Assembly (NCBI GenBank): GCA_963795555.1
Contig: CAWCHZ010000001.1
Span: 248,001 to 312,000, forward strand
Length of the DNA: 64,000 bases
DNA from: CAWCHZ01 sp963795555
GTDB lineage: Bacteria; Actinomycetota; Thermoleophilia; Solirubrobacterales; Solirubrobacteraceae
Direction of reading: 5' to 3'
In this document: in pieces, positions 27,758 through 34,546 of the stretch
Numbering within the stretch: the first letter of the stretch is position 1
Layout of the letters: each line of letters opens with the position of its first letter
The notes under the pieces: model-generated
Told to the model about the DNA's origin: nothing
Databases searched by the model: none
What the model saw: only the letters and a program-made list of their open reading frames with translations
Position numbers and translations under genes: made by a program

Positions 27758-28633
27758 ATGTTCGTCTTCAAGGCCGCCGTCGTCGGCGCGGGCACGATGG
27801 GCGGCGAGATCGCCCAGCAGGTCGCAGCCGCCGAGATCCCCGTCGTGCTCAAGGACGTCGACCAGCGCTTCGTCGACCAGGGGCTCGCCAAGGCCCGTGA
27901 GCTGACCAAGGCACAGCTCGGCGGCCTGGTCGCCAAGCAGCGCATCAGCCAGGAGCAGGCCGACGCGCAGCTCGAGGAGCTGCTCGAGCGCATCACGGGC
28001 ACGACGTCAAACGAGCCGCTCGGCGACGTCGACCTGGTGATCGAGGCGGTCCCGGAGCGCATCGAGGTCAAGCAGGCGGTCTTCGCCGAGCTCGATGGCT
28101 GCACGCCCGGTCACGCGATCCTCGCATCGAACACCTCGGCGCTGTCGATCAGCGAGCTTGCCGCCGCGACCTCGCGACCGGACAAGGTGGTCGGCATCCA
28201 CTTCTTCTATCCGGCGTCGATCATGCGCGTGGTCGAGGTCGTCGAGGGCGACCAGACCTCGACCGAGACCGTGCAGGCCGCGGTCGCCTTTGCACAGGGG
28301 ATCCGCAAGCTGCCGATCCGCTGCCTCGAGGTGCCGGGGTTCGTCGTCAACCGGATCCTCACCTCCGCCGTGTCCGAGCTCTGGCGTGCCCAGGAGCAGG
28401 AAGGGTTGTCGATCGAGGAGATCGATCGCGTCGTGACCGATGCAAAGGCGGCACCGTTGGGACCGTTTCGCCTCGCCGACCTGCTCGGCCTCGACACCGT
28501 GCTGCACGTCGCCGAGCACCTGCGCGAGTCCTACGGCGAGCGCTTCCACGTCCACGCCGGGATGCGCGCGCTGGTCGACTCCGGGGATCTGGGCGCCAAG
28601 AGCGGCAGGGGGTTCTATGAGCACGGCAGCTGA
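27758..28633 (+). CDS. 3-hydroxyacyl-CoA dehydrogenase (NAD domain plus one C-terminal domain)
   Basis: 291 residues. Rossmann motif GAGTMGGEIAQQVA near the N-terminus; DLVIEAVPERIEVK; ASNTSALSISELA; the catalytic His in VGIHFFYPASIM; and one 3HCDH C-terminal domain ending LGAKSGRGFYEHGS. It oxidises 3-hydroxyacyl-CoA with NAD. The 17-bp overlap with the next gene, which starts with a second 3HCDH C-terminal domain, shows that the two chains together correspond to a FadB-type multifunctional enzyme cut in two. Confidence 0.93.
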   Translation: MFVFKAAVVGAGTMGGEIAQQVAAAEIPVVLKDVDQRFVDQGLAKARELTKAQLGGLVAKQRISQEQADAQLEELLERITGTTSNEPLGDVDLVIEAVPERIEVKQAVFAELDGCTPGHAILASNTSALSISELAAATSRPDKVVGIHFFYPASIMRVVEVVEGDQTSTETVQAAVAFAQGIRKLPIRCLEVPGFVVNRILTSAVSELWRAQEQEGLSIEEIDRVVTDAKAAPLGPFRLADLLGLDTVLHVAEHLRESYGERFHVHAGMRALVDSGDLGAKSGRGFYEHGS

Positions 28634-29795
28634 GCCCGACGCGGGCCGCGCGGCTGACGCGGACGGCGGCGCGGCGCAAGTGGGCGCCAGCGCGGCGGCT
28701 GACGAGGCGAGCGCTCGCCTCGTCGAGCGCTTCAGGCTCAAGGCGTTCGTCGAGGCCTGCCTGCTGCTCGAGGAGGGCGTCGCGACCCTGCGTGACATCG
28801 ACCTCGGCATGATGGCCGGGGCCGGGATCATGCCGCCGCCCTTCGCGCGCGCCGACGGCGCCGGGCTCGACGAGGTGCTTGCGGCGCTGCAGCGCGCCGA
28901 GCGCGAGTGGGGGCCGGCATTCGAGCCGCCGCTGATCCTGCGCCGGCTCGTCGCCCAGGGCCGCCTGGGCCGCAAGTCCGGCCAGGGCTTCTTCCCCTAC
29001 GCCCGTCCTGACGAGGGCTTCGAGCAGGGGCAGGAGGGCGTGCTGCTGGAGACGCGAGGGCCGATCGCGATCGTCTGGCTCGCTCATCCGCCCGCCAACT
29101 CGCTCTCACCGGCGGTGATCGGCGAGCTGGTGCGGATCTGGGAGCACGTCGACGGCGATCCGCTGCTGCGCGTCCTGATCATCGCCTCGACCAACCCCAA
29201 CCTCTTCTGCGCCGGCGCCGACATCAAGGCCTTCCAGGCGATGGACGAGGCCGGCGGACGCGAGCTGCTCGACCGTGGCCACGGGCTGCTGCGCGCCTTC
29301 GAGCGATCGGCGACGGTGACGATCGCCGCGGTCAACGCGCTGGCGTTCGGCGGCGGCTGCGAGCTGGCGATGGGCTGCGACCTGCGCATCGCCGCCCAGT
29401 CGGCGCTGTTCGGCCAGCCGGAGATCGACCTCGGCATCGTCCCCGGCTTCGGCGGCACCCAACGCCTGGCGCGACTCGTGGGGGAGAGCAAGGCGCTCGA
29501 GATGAACCTCACCGGCACGCCGATCTCTGCCGAGGAGGCCTGGGACTACGGCCTGGTCAACCGTGTGGTTCCCGACCACGAGCTGTTCGACACTGCGCTG
29601 GCCTGGGGCTGCAAGCTCGCCGGCCAGGCGCCGCTGGCGGTCGCGGAGATCAAGCGCGTCTCCGCAGCGGCGGATCTCGACGAGGGCATCGCCGCCGAGA
29701 AGCAGGCTTTCGCCCGCGTGTTCGCCTCGCAGGACGCCCGCGAGGGCGTCGGCGCCTTCCTCGCCAAGCGCCGGCCGCGCTGGCAGGGTCGCTAG
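28617..29795 (+). CDS. 3HCDH C-terminal domain fused to enoyl-CoA hydratase
   Basis: 392 residues. Residues ~28-130 are a 3-hydroxyacyl-CoA dehydrogenase C-terminal domain (EACLLLEEGVATLRDIDLGMMAG, GRLGRKSGQGFFPY) without its Rossmann part. Residues ~140-392 are a crotonase: ANSLSPAVIGEL, FCAGADIKAF (oxyanion hole) and AFGGGCELAMGCDLRIA with PEIDLGIVPGFGGTQRL holding the catalytic glutamates. The order, dehydrogenase domain first and hydratase last, is the reverse of FadB. ATG 28617 lies inside the previous gene, so translation is coupled. Confidence 0.9.
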   Translation: MSTAAEPDAGRAADADGGAAQVGASAAADEASARLVERFRLKAFVEACLLLEEGVATLRDIDLGMMAGAGIMPPPFARADGAGLDEVLAALQRAEREWGPAFEPPLILRRLVAQGRLGRKSGQGFFPYARPDEGFEQGQEGVLLETRGPIAIVWLAHPPANSLSPAVIGELVRIWEHVDGDPLLRVLIIASTNPNLFCAGADIKAFQAMDEAGGRELLDRGHGLLRAFERSATVTIAAVNALAFGGGCELAMGCDLRIAAQSALFGQPEIDLGIVPGFGGTQRLARLVGESKALEMNLTGTPISAEEAWDYGLVNRVVPDHELFDTALAWGCKLAGQAPLAVAEIKRVSAAADLDEGIAAEKQAFARVFASQDAREGVGAFLAKRRPRWQGR

Positions 29796-29806
29796 GCGGG
29801 CGAGGT

Positions 29807-29835
29807 CGCGGGATCGGCGGGGTCGAACCCGGGGG
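29807..29835 (+). repeat. left candidate boundary repeat of the accessory island
   Basis: Starts CGCGGGATCGGCGGGG, 12 bases after the hydratase stop. A close relative is at 34350-34380, right after the recombinase remnant. The first 16 bases are identical, and after one inserted base TCG and a C/G-rich end are shared. It is GC-rich, so chance or an unrelated repeat family remains possible. Confidence 0.4.
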
Positions 29836-29931
29836 ATGGCACCTCGGGTAGAGATTCGGGTTTGAGTGGCCAGCGGGGGCGCGCGTGTCAGCGCTGTTGA
29901 GCTGCTGACGTCGCCGCCCAACACTCGCGGC

Positions 29932-30082
29932 ATGACGCAGTCCTCGCCCGACCTTGACGACGGCTTCGCGCTGGCTCGACTCGCGCCCTGAGGATGACGA
30001 GCCATTCAGCCGCAAGGAGCGAGCAGCACTCGCTGAAAGCGACGCGGCCATCGCCGCAGGGCGCACCGTCTCCCGAGAGACG
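29932..30082 (+). pseudogene. remnant of a RelB/Phd-type antitoxin
   Basis: ATG 29932 opens MTQSSPDLDDGFALARLAP and then hits a stop. In the +1-shifted frame the sequence continues as PEDDEPFSRKERAALAESDAAIAAGRTVSRE, the typical C-terminal half of small RelB-like antitoxins. One frameshift near 29985 therefore breaks the gene. It has no intact toxin directly after it; a matching RelE-type toxin fragment appears at 30845, beyond the VapBC pair. Confidence 0.6.
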
Positions 30083-30173
30083 ATCGAGGCCCCCCACCGC
30101 ACCACCGCCGACCGTGCGTTCACAGACGCCGCCACAGCAGCATCGGCCGCCGAGCCCTACAGGCACATGCAAT

Positions 30174-30203
30174 TTGGGTGTGACACAGGCAAGTCGGTAC
30201 ACT
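30174..30203 (+). promoter_or_regulatory. vapBC promoter
   Basis: TTGGGT (30174-30179), an 18-bp spacer and TACACT (30198-30203). The expected transcription start is about 30210, which is the G of the vapB GTG, so the vapB message may be leaderless. GGAG between the -10 and the GTG would then not be transcribed. Confidence 0.55.
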
Positions 30204-30209
30204 GGAGGC

Positions 30210-30437
30210 GTGAAGACCATCCAAGTCCGCAACGTCCCAGACGACGTCCACCGCGCCCTGCGCACTCGCGCAGCCGCCGCAGGCGTCTCGCTCTCGGACT
30301 TCGCGCTCGGCGAGCTCGAGCGTGCCGCGCAGCGTCCGCCGGTCGCCGAACTGCTGCAGCGCGCCCGCTCACGCGCGGGCGGCGCGTCCAGCAGAGCGAT
30401 CGTCGCCGCGGTCCGCTCCGGCCGGGACCGCAGCTGA
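30210..30437 (+). CDS. vapB: VapB/FitA-type antitoxin
   Basis: 75 residues. The N-terminal TIQVRNVPDDVHRALRTRAAAAGVSLSDFAL is a ribbon-helix-helix DNA-binding domain of the FitA/CopG kind, which represses its own promoter. The C-terminal part (PVAELLQRARSRAGGASS) would wrap around the toxin. It starts at GTG 30210 and ends eight bases before the PIN-domain toxin gene, the standard arrangement of type II toxin-antitoxin pairs. Confidence 0.88.
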   Translation: MKTIQVRNVPDDVHRALRTRAAAAGVSLSDFALGELERAAQRPPVAELLQRARSRAGGASSRAIVAAVRSGRDRS

Positions 30438-30445
30438 GCCCGCCG

Positions 30446-30847
30446 GTGCTCGTCGTCGACAGCTCAGCCGTGCTCGAAGCGCTCGCCGCACGCGACCCGG
30501 CTCCGGAAATCCTCGCGCGCCTCGCCGACGACGGCGACCTGCATGCCCCGCACCTGATCGACACCGAGATCCTGCACGCGCTGCGCCGCCTGCTCCGCAG
30601 AGGACAAATCAGCCCCGAGCGCGCCCACGACGCCCGCACCGACTTCGCCGAGCTGACACTCGTGCGCTATCCGCACGAACCGCTCAGCGACCGCGTGTGG
30701 GAACTGCGCGAGAACCTCACCGCCTACGACGCCACGTTTGTGGCACTCGCCGAAGCGCTCGACATCCCGCTCGTCACCTGCGACGCACGCCTCGTCGCTG
30801 CCCCCGGCTCGCGCGCGCGCATCGAGGTGTACGACAGCCACGCCTAG
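30446..30847 (+). CDS. vapC: VapC toxin (PIN-domain ribonuclease)
   Basis: 133 residues. The acidic metal-binding residues of PIN nucleases are in place: VLVVDSSAVLEAL (Asp at residue 5), DTEILHAL (Glu ~39) and AYDATFVALAEALDIPLVTCDARL (Asp pair ~96 and ~114). Free VapC cleaves tRNA or rRNA and arrests growth. The reading frame is intact, so the system is probably active. It starts at GTG 30446. Confidence 0.9.
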   Translation: MLVVDSSAVLEALAARDPAPEILARLADDGDLHAPHLIDTEILHALRRLLRRGQISPERAHDARTDFAELTLVRYPHEPLSDRVWELRENLTAYDATFVALAEALDIPLVTCDARLVAAPGSRARIEVYDSHA

Positions 30848-31028
30848 TCCTCGCCGTCCTCGAACGCCTCACCTTCGAGGACCGATCCCTCGACGTCCGC
30901 CGCCTCAGTGGCAGCGAGCACTACCGTCCGCGCGTCGGCGACTGGCGCGTGATCTTCGACCACGACCAGCCACCCAAACGATCGTCGTGCGACATGTGCT
31001 GCCGCGTGGACGAGCGTACGAGCGATAG
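30845..31028 (+). pseudogene. 3' fragment of a RelE/ParE-type toxin gene
   Basis: Starting at the vapC stop codon, one frame reads LVLAVLERLTFEDRSLDVRRLSGSEHYRPRVGDWRVIFDHDQ, the centre of a RelE-superfamily toxin (the GxYRxRVGDWRVIF block is diagnostic). After a frameshift near 30975 it continues as TIVVRHVLPRGRAYER and stops at 31026-31028, the normal family C-terminus. The N-terminal third is missing. Truncated and frameshifted, it is dead. Confidence 0.75.
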
Positions 31029-31906
31029 AGCCCCTGGTGCTGGCGCACCTCGGGCTCATGAACGCGCAGCACCAACTCCTCGGCTGCGGCCACGCCAGGC
31101 GGCAGGAGCCTGATGGTGCGATTGTCGGCGTCGTAGTCGAGGTGCCGCTCTCTATGAAGCGGCCGAAACACGTCCTTGCGGAGAGTTCGCACGTCCGGAT
31201 GCTCCAGCCAGCGCACCAAGTCGCCTTCCGCCACATCCCCTGCCTCGGTCAACAGGAGGACAAGCGTCTGTTGCTTCCACGTCATGCCAGTTCGCAGGAC
31301 GCGCTTCTTGTCGCCGTGGGTCCACACCCACGCAACCTCCCGCTCGATCAGGCCATCGACGATCGAGGCAGCTTCCTCCGTGCTGAGGGTGTGCAGGAGT
31401 CGCACCAACTCCGCCACGAGCCACTTCGCGGTGTAGAGCACGATCGTCGCGTCCATGTGGTTCGGATCGACTTCGGCTCCGACGTGCCCGACACCGCGAT
31501 GATTCCGGATGTCGTAAAGGCCCACCATCATGCGAGGAATCAGCATCCGAGCGGAGTGGCTGTCGGCCACGTGCGCATACTTTTGCTCCAGCTCCCAGCA
31601 TGACTGGGGGAAGCGCCCTGGCTTCTTCGCGCGGGCGGGGTATCTACCGCCCTCGAGCCAGCCGACGACGACGGCGTAGACCGCCTCGCACAGCTTCCCG
31701 CCGTTCAGCTCGGAGGGCTCCCACCGGTGCTCCCGGTAGTTATTGACGATGTCGTTGAAGGCTGCGATCAGGTCAGCACGCAGCGTCCTCGGAAGAACGG
31801 AGAGCGCATCCTCCGGCGTCAGTCCCACGCCAAAACTCTCAGGAGCTCGGACGGGGTGCTCATTCAGATCCGGATCCGGCGATTGACCTGATGAGCTGCG
31901 CCGCAT
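30905..31906 (-). CDS. HEPN-motif protein, third gene of a putative defence operon
   Basis: About 333 residues from ATG 31906, which lies 47 bp inside the preceding gene. I do not recognise a named family. Residues ~45-200 are helical with REHRWEPSELNGGKLCEAVYAVV and IRNHRGVGHVGAEVDPNHMDA. The R-x6-H in RNHRGVGH looks like the catalytic motif of HEPN ribonucleases. The next ~90 residues (WKQQTLVLLLTEAGDVAEGDLVRWLEHPDVRTLRKDVFRPLHRERHLDYDADNRTIRLLPPG) resemble a winged helix. The final ~40 residues are read antisense through the RelE fragment, so the native C-terminus was probably lost at the junction near 31030. Confidence 0.65.
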   Translation of the reverse strand: MRRSSSGQSPDPDLNEHPVRAPESFGVGLTPEDALSVLPRTLRADLIAAFNDIVNNYREHRWEPSELNGGKLCEAVYAVVVGWLEGGRYPARAKKPGRFPQSCWELEQKYAHVADSHSARMLIPRMMVGLYDIRNHRGVGHVGAEVDPNHMDATIVLYTAKWLVAELVRLLHTLSTEEAASIVDGLIEREVAWVWTHGDKKRVLRTGMTWKQQTLVLLLTEAGDVAEGDLVRWLEHPDVRTLRKDVFRPLHRERHLDYDADNRTIRLLPPGVAAAEELVLRVHEPEVRQHQGLYRSYARPRGSTCRTTIVWVAGRGRRSRASRRRADGSARCH

Positions 31907-32483
31907 CCTCAAGGTGATGTCGGGTGGCGCGAATCTCGCGGGCTCGGCTTGAGCCGCGTGCCTTCCATCCCAGCTTGGCGACGTCGGTCGCGAAGTTGCT
32001 TGAGTCCAGCACGCCAAGCTCGGAGCACTCCTCACGAATGGCCGCCACCGGCGTCCACTCCTCTTGCCCAGATGCCTGCCGACCTGCCGCAACCAAGAGC
32101 GCGACGTGGCGCGAGGAGACGGCTTTCTTAGTCGGCTCGGGGAGCATCGAACGCCTGACGATCAGAGACACGCGCCCGTCCTGCTCCTCGTAGATCCGAG
32201 AAACCATCTCCTCCGGCAGGTCGAGCTTCTGACGGATTGCGCCCAGGAGTCCTTCGGAGGGATCGCCTACGTCCTCGCGCCCGCGTCTTACGTCTTCGAT
32301 CTGCGCTCCCCCCGGCCCGAGGATCGACCCGCCACCGCCCGGTATCGGGCTGGTCTTCGCCATGAGCCCCACCGCATCGAGAACGCGCTCGAAGGCCAGC
32401 GGCCGCAGCTCGGCCGGGACATCGACCGAATTGGTGATGTCGACTGCCTGCTGAAGCTTCGCGGTAATCGCCTGTGCCTCCAC
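31860..32483 (-). CDS. uncharacterised protein, second gene of the putative defence operon
   Basis: 207 residues, no named family recognised. The N-terminus is a helical segment (ITAKLQQAVDITNSVDVPAELRPLAFERVLDAV), then a Gly-rich linker, then LPEEMVSRIYEEQDGRVSLIV. The C-terminal half, SSRHVALLVAAGRQASGQEEWTPVAAIREECSELGVLDSSNFATDVAKLGW, has a winged-helix-like rhythm and looks like a conserved domain, not chance coding. It starts three bases after the first gene's stop and overlaps the HEPN gene by 47 bp, so the three are one transcription and translation unit. Confidence 0.65.
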   Translation of the reverse strand: MEAQAITAKLQQAVDITNSVDVPAELRPLAFERVLDAVGLMAKTSPIPGGGGSILGPGGAQIEDVRRGREDVGDPSEGLLGAIRQKLDLPEEMVSRIYEEQDGRVSLIVRRSMLPEPTKKAVSSRHVALLVAAGRQASGQEEWTPVAAIREECSELGVLDSSNFATDVAKLGWKARGSSRAREIRATRHHLEDAAQLIRSIAGSGSE

Positions 32484-32486
32484 GAG

Positions 32487-33026
32487 CTACTCACCCTCCG
32501 GAGCGGCGAGCATTCTCTCGACGTAGGCCACTCCAGCAGTCGTCAGCTTGTAGGACTTGCGCGCCTGCTGCGCCCGGCCAGACTTGGCGGTCTGCATCAC
32601 GAGTGCCGGCTTGCGCTTCGTGAGCGACGTAAGGGTCTTCGTGATGTTCGCGAGGCCCCGTCCAAGGTCCTTGAGGATGTTGTTCACGTCCGCGCCACCC
32701 CACGTCGCCTTGCCTCCGATGACCTGCAACCAGTAGGCGACGGCAACCGCGAACTCCGGGCCGCCAGCCGGCTTCGCCGCGTCGACGAGATCGCTCACAT
32801 CCGCGTACCGCTGGTCCCTGACGTCGGCCAAGCCATGATCCCGGCCGCCATTCTGGACAGACAGGGGCTCCTGCTGACGCGTTGCCCCGCCGTACTTCTC
32901 AGCCGCCCACCGCAGCACACGACCGCGCGCGTCCTCGTCGATCGGGTGCAGCGCTGCGCTGACCGCCTGCATCGCTGCGATCTCTTCATCTGCCACAGCT
33001 CGGTCTCCTCTCACTCGATAGTCCAT
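32487..33026 (-). CDS. uncharacterised protein with a C-terminal winged-helix-like domain, first gene of the putative defence operon
   Basis: 179 residues from ATG 33026, which coincides with the predicted transcription start; GTG 32996 with AGGAG upstream is the alternative. The N-terminal VSAALHPIDEDARGRVLRWAAEKYG is a motif seen in many actinobacterial and phage-associated proteins of unknown role. The C-terminal part (EFAVAVAYWLQVIGGKATWGGADVNNILKDLGRG, KPALVMQTAKSG, KSYKLTTAGVAYVERML) looks like a DNA- or RNA-binding winged helix. It may regulate or sense for the operon. Confidence 0.65.
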   Translation of the reverse strand: MDYRVRGDRAVADEEIAAMQAVSAALHPIDEDARGRVLRWAAEKYGGATRQQEPLSVQNGGRDHGLADVRDQRYADVSDLVDAAKPAGGPEFAVAVAYWLQVIGGKATWGGADVNNILKDLGRGLANITKTLTSLTKRKPALVMQTAKSGRAQQARKSYKLTTAGVAYVERMLAAPEGE

Positions 33027-33033
33027 GATCAGG

Positions 33034-33061
33034 AGTATGTCCTCCCTGTGGGGGCTGTCAA
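33034..33061 (-). promoter_or_regulatory. promoter of the three-gene defence-like operon
   Basis: On the minus strand a perfect TTGACA (33061-33056), a 16-bp spacer and CATACT (33039-33034). Transcription would begin at about 33026-33027, at the A of the first gene's ATG, giving a leaderless message. It is one of the best hexamer pairs in the window. Confidence 0.6.
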
Positions 33062-33235
33062 GGCACTTAGATCTTGACTTCCGGTGTTTGCGCGGTTTTT
33101 GAGGGATTAAAAAGCGCATTGCCTCCTCGGAATCAGGACACTTGCGCTGCTTCCCCTCATGCCCTTGCGGCTTCCTCAATGCTAGGTCCGGCCACATCAG
33201 ACTCTATTTGCTGGGTTTTTAAGGGGAGCTGACTC

Positions 33236-33263
33236 CATGATCTAGTTCAGATAAAGGATCATG
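33236..33263. repeat. inverted repeat CATGATC...GATCATG
   Basis: CATGATC (33236-33242) and GATCATG (33257-33263) are perfect 7-bp arms with a 14-bp spacer. A third related half-site, ATCATGAGTC, lies near 33274-33283 and also pairs with GACTCCATGAT at 33231. The cluster could be an operator or a remnant of a mobile-element replication or transfer site. Confidence 0.45.
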
Positions 33264-33383
33264 ACTGCTAGCAATCATGAGTCTCATAGTCTTCTGGCAT
33301 CCGTATTGTTTTTATAGTACCTGGAAAACGACGTTTTTCGCGCTTAGAACCAGTCCAAGAACGGGAAATACTTGCTATGTGAT

Positions 33384-33454
33384 TTGAGCCCCGGAGCCTG
33401 CCACGGATCCGGCGGTGCCCGAAACGCCTCACGGTGCGTTCCGTCTCACCGCAG
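33384..33454 (+). repeat. diverged ~72-bp direct repeat, copy 1
   Basis: Begins TTGAGCC and contains GGATCCGGC, CCCGA, GCCTCA and GGTGCGTTCCG in the same order and spacing as 33704-33775, ending CCGCAG. The most similar core is CTCA(C/T)GGTGCGTTCCG. The copies lie about 320 bp apart. Confidence 0.6.
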
Positions 33455-33703
33455 CCCTTCTACGGCAGCCCAGGGCCTGCTTGATATCTCCGATATGCAG
33501 GGTATTCAGAGGTTTTACATCGATCGAGGCTCATGTGCTTGCGCCGCCGTTGGCACGACAGAGCGAAAGTCAGGGCCTTGCTCTGACGAGCTACTGCCCT
33601 GCAGCAGCTCGGGCTCCTCGCACGGCGGATTCTGGATGCTTGGCCGAGATCTGCTGCTGTGCCTGACGTTTGGACACCAGGGAGAGGCACCGGTGGCAGG
33701 CCT

Positions 33704-33775
33704 TGAGCCGCGCGCCCATCAAGGATCCGGCCGGTCCCGATAGGCCTCATGGTGCGTTCCGACACTCGCCGCAGT
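33704..33775 (+). repeat. diverged ~72-bp direct repeat, copy 2
   Basis: Partner of 33384-33454. It lies about 60 bp before the recombinase remnant; a shorter echo (GCTTGAGATCCGCCGG) is seen at about 33819-33834. These may be decayed recombination sites or an old internal duplication. Confidence 0.6.
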
Positions 33776-33835
33776 CTTTACAGGACCCTGCATCAGGGGT
33801 GGCACAGACACGCAGCGGCTTGAGATCCGCCGGCG

Positions 33836-34350
33836 ATGATGCTGACGTCGTCCGTCGACCGCGAGGCGCGCCACTACAAAGCCCTGCTGCGCGAGCGGCT
33901 CGGCATCCGCGTGGTCTCGGTCACGCAACCGATGGGCGACGACCCGCGCGACCCCTCCTCGTTCCTCGCCGAGTCGATCCGCGAGATGTTCGACGAGTAC
34001 TACTCAGTCTCGCTCTCGTTCTGGACCCGTGCCGGACTCGCCGAGAAGGCGCGGCAGGGACACCTCGTCGGCGCGACACGTCGCGCGAGATCCGCGGCCG
34101 GCACGAGCCGATCGTGCCCGAGGAGCTGTTCGACCGGATGCAGGAGACCGCCGCTGGCGTGCCCGCGTCGTCAGGGCGGCCGGCCATCCGAGGAGTATCT
34201 GCTCCGCAAGCTCCTCTACTGCGAGCGCTGCGGCGCCCGCATGCAAGGCACGCGCGGGTCGCGCACTCAATGCCGCCGCTATCGCTGCGGCCCCCGCCGT
34301 CACGGCGGCGACTGCACGCAGACGATCGTCCAGGCCGAGCCTCTGGAGGC
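33836..34350 (+). pseudogene. decayed serine recombinase (resolvase/integrase family)
   Basis: Three pieces of one protein lie in shifting frames. The end of the catalytic domain comes first (GIRVVSVTQPMGDDPRDPSSFLAE and IREMFDEYYSVSLSFWTRAGLAEKARQGHLVG, 33836-34075). A scrap of the recombinase domain follows in another frame (RHEPIVPEELFDRMQE, ~34090-34145). Then comes the zinc-ribbon (YLLRKLLYCERCGARMQGT...YRCGPRRHGGDC, ~34190-34320). The N-terminal part with the serine nucleophile and most of the middle domain are missing. It is evidence of a former integrative element. Confidence 0.85.
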
Positions 34351-34380
34351 GCGGGATCGGCGGGGGTCGGGTCCGGGGGG
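34350..34380 (+). repeat. right candidate boundary repeat of the accessory island
   Basis: Starts CGCGGGATCGGCGGGG, identical over 16 bases to the left repeat at 29807, and runs into a GC-rich hairpin. It marks the end of the recombinase remnant and the return to vertically conserved-looking genes. Confidence 0.4.
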
Positions 34381-34392
34381 TTTGCCCCCCGG
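34373..34392. terminator. GC-only hairpin after the recombinase remnant
   Basis: CCGGGGGG (34373-34380), loop TTTG, CCCCCCGG (34385-34392): eight perfect G-C pairs. No T-run follows. It may terminate transcription from either side. Confidence 0.45.
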
Positions 34393-34475
34393 CGGCGAGG
34401 AGCGAGCTAACCCAGTCCGGGCGGTGCTTCGGCGCGGTCTGCCTGGCACGCTGGTCGGGCGCTCGTAAGCGCGAT

Positions 34476-34546
34476 CAGCTCGCTGGCGAGAGCCCCGGGC
34501 TCACGGGCGCGCCTGGTCAGCTCGGTGGCGAGAGCGCGGGGCTCGA
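34476..34546 (-). repeat. 41-bp-spaced duplication of the transglycosylase gene end
   Basis: TCAGCTCG(G/C)TGGCGAGAGC occurs at 34517 (the end of the coding sequence; TCA is the TGA stop in reverse) and at 34476. The stop trinucleotide is thus repeated 41 bases downstream, in another frame. Confidence 0.85.

Larger units (their letters stand above)
33062..33835. other. AT-richer non-coding stretch of the island
   Basis: No reading frame here looks like a real gene. The part from 33062 to about 33380 is clearly richer in A/T than the surrounding ~70% GC DNA, with runs such as GGGATTAAAAAGCG, GGGTTTTTAAGGGG and TTGTTTTTATAGTACC. It contains a palindrome cluster (33231-33284) and two diverged ~72-bp repeats listed separately. 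It lies between the defence-like operon and the recombinase remnant. Confidence 0.6.

Noticed and set aside
29954..30847. One long frame joining the RelB remnant to VapC
   Set aside because: The frame is open by chance. VapC has its own GTG start and partner VapB gene in another frame, and the N-terminal part belongs to a different antitoxin remnant.
33372..33743. A 123-codon frame in the AT-richer island stretch
   Set aside because: Cys/Ser-rich random-looking sequence, no ribosome-binding site, and it spans two copies of a non-coding repeat.
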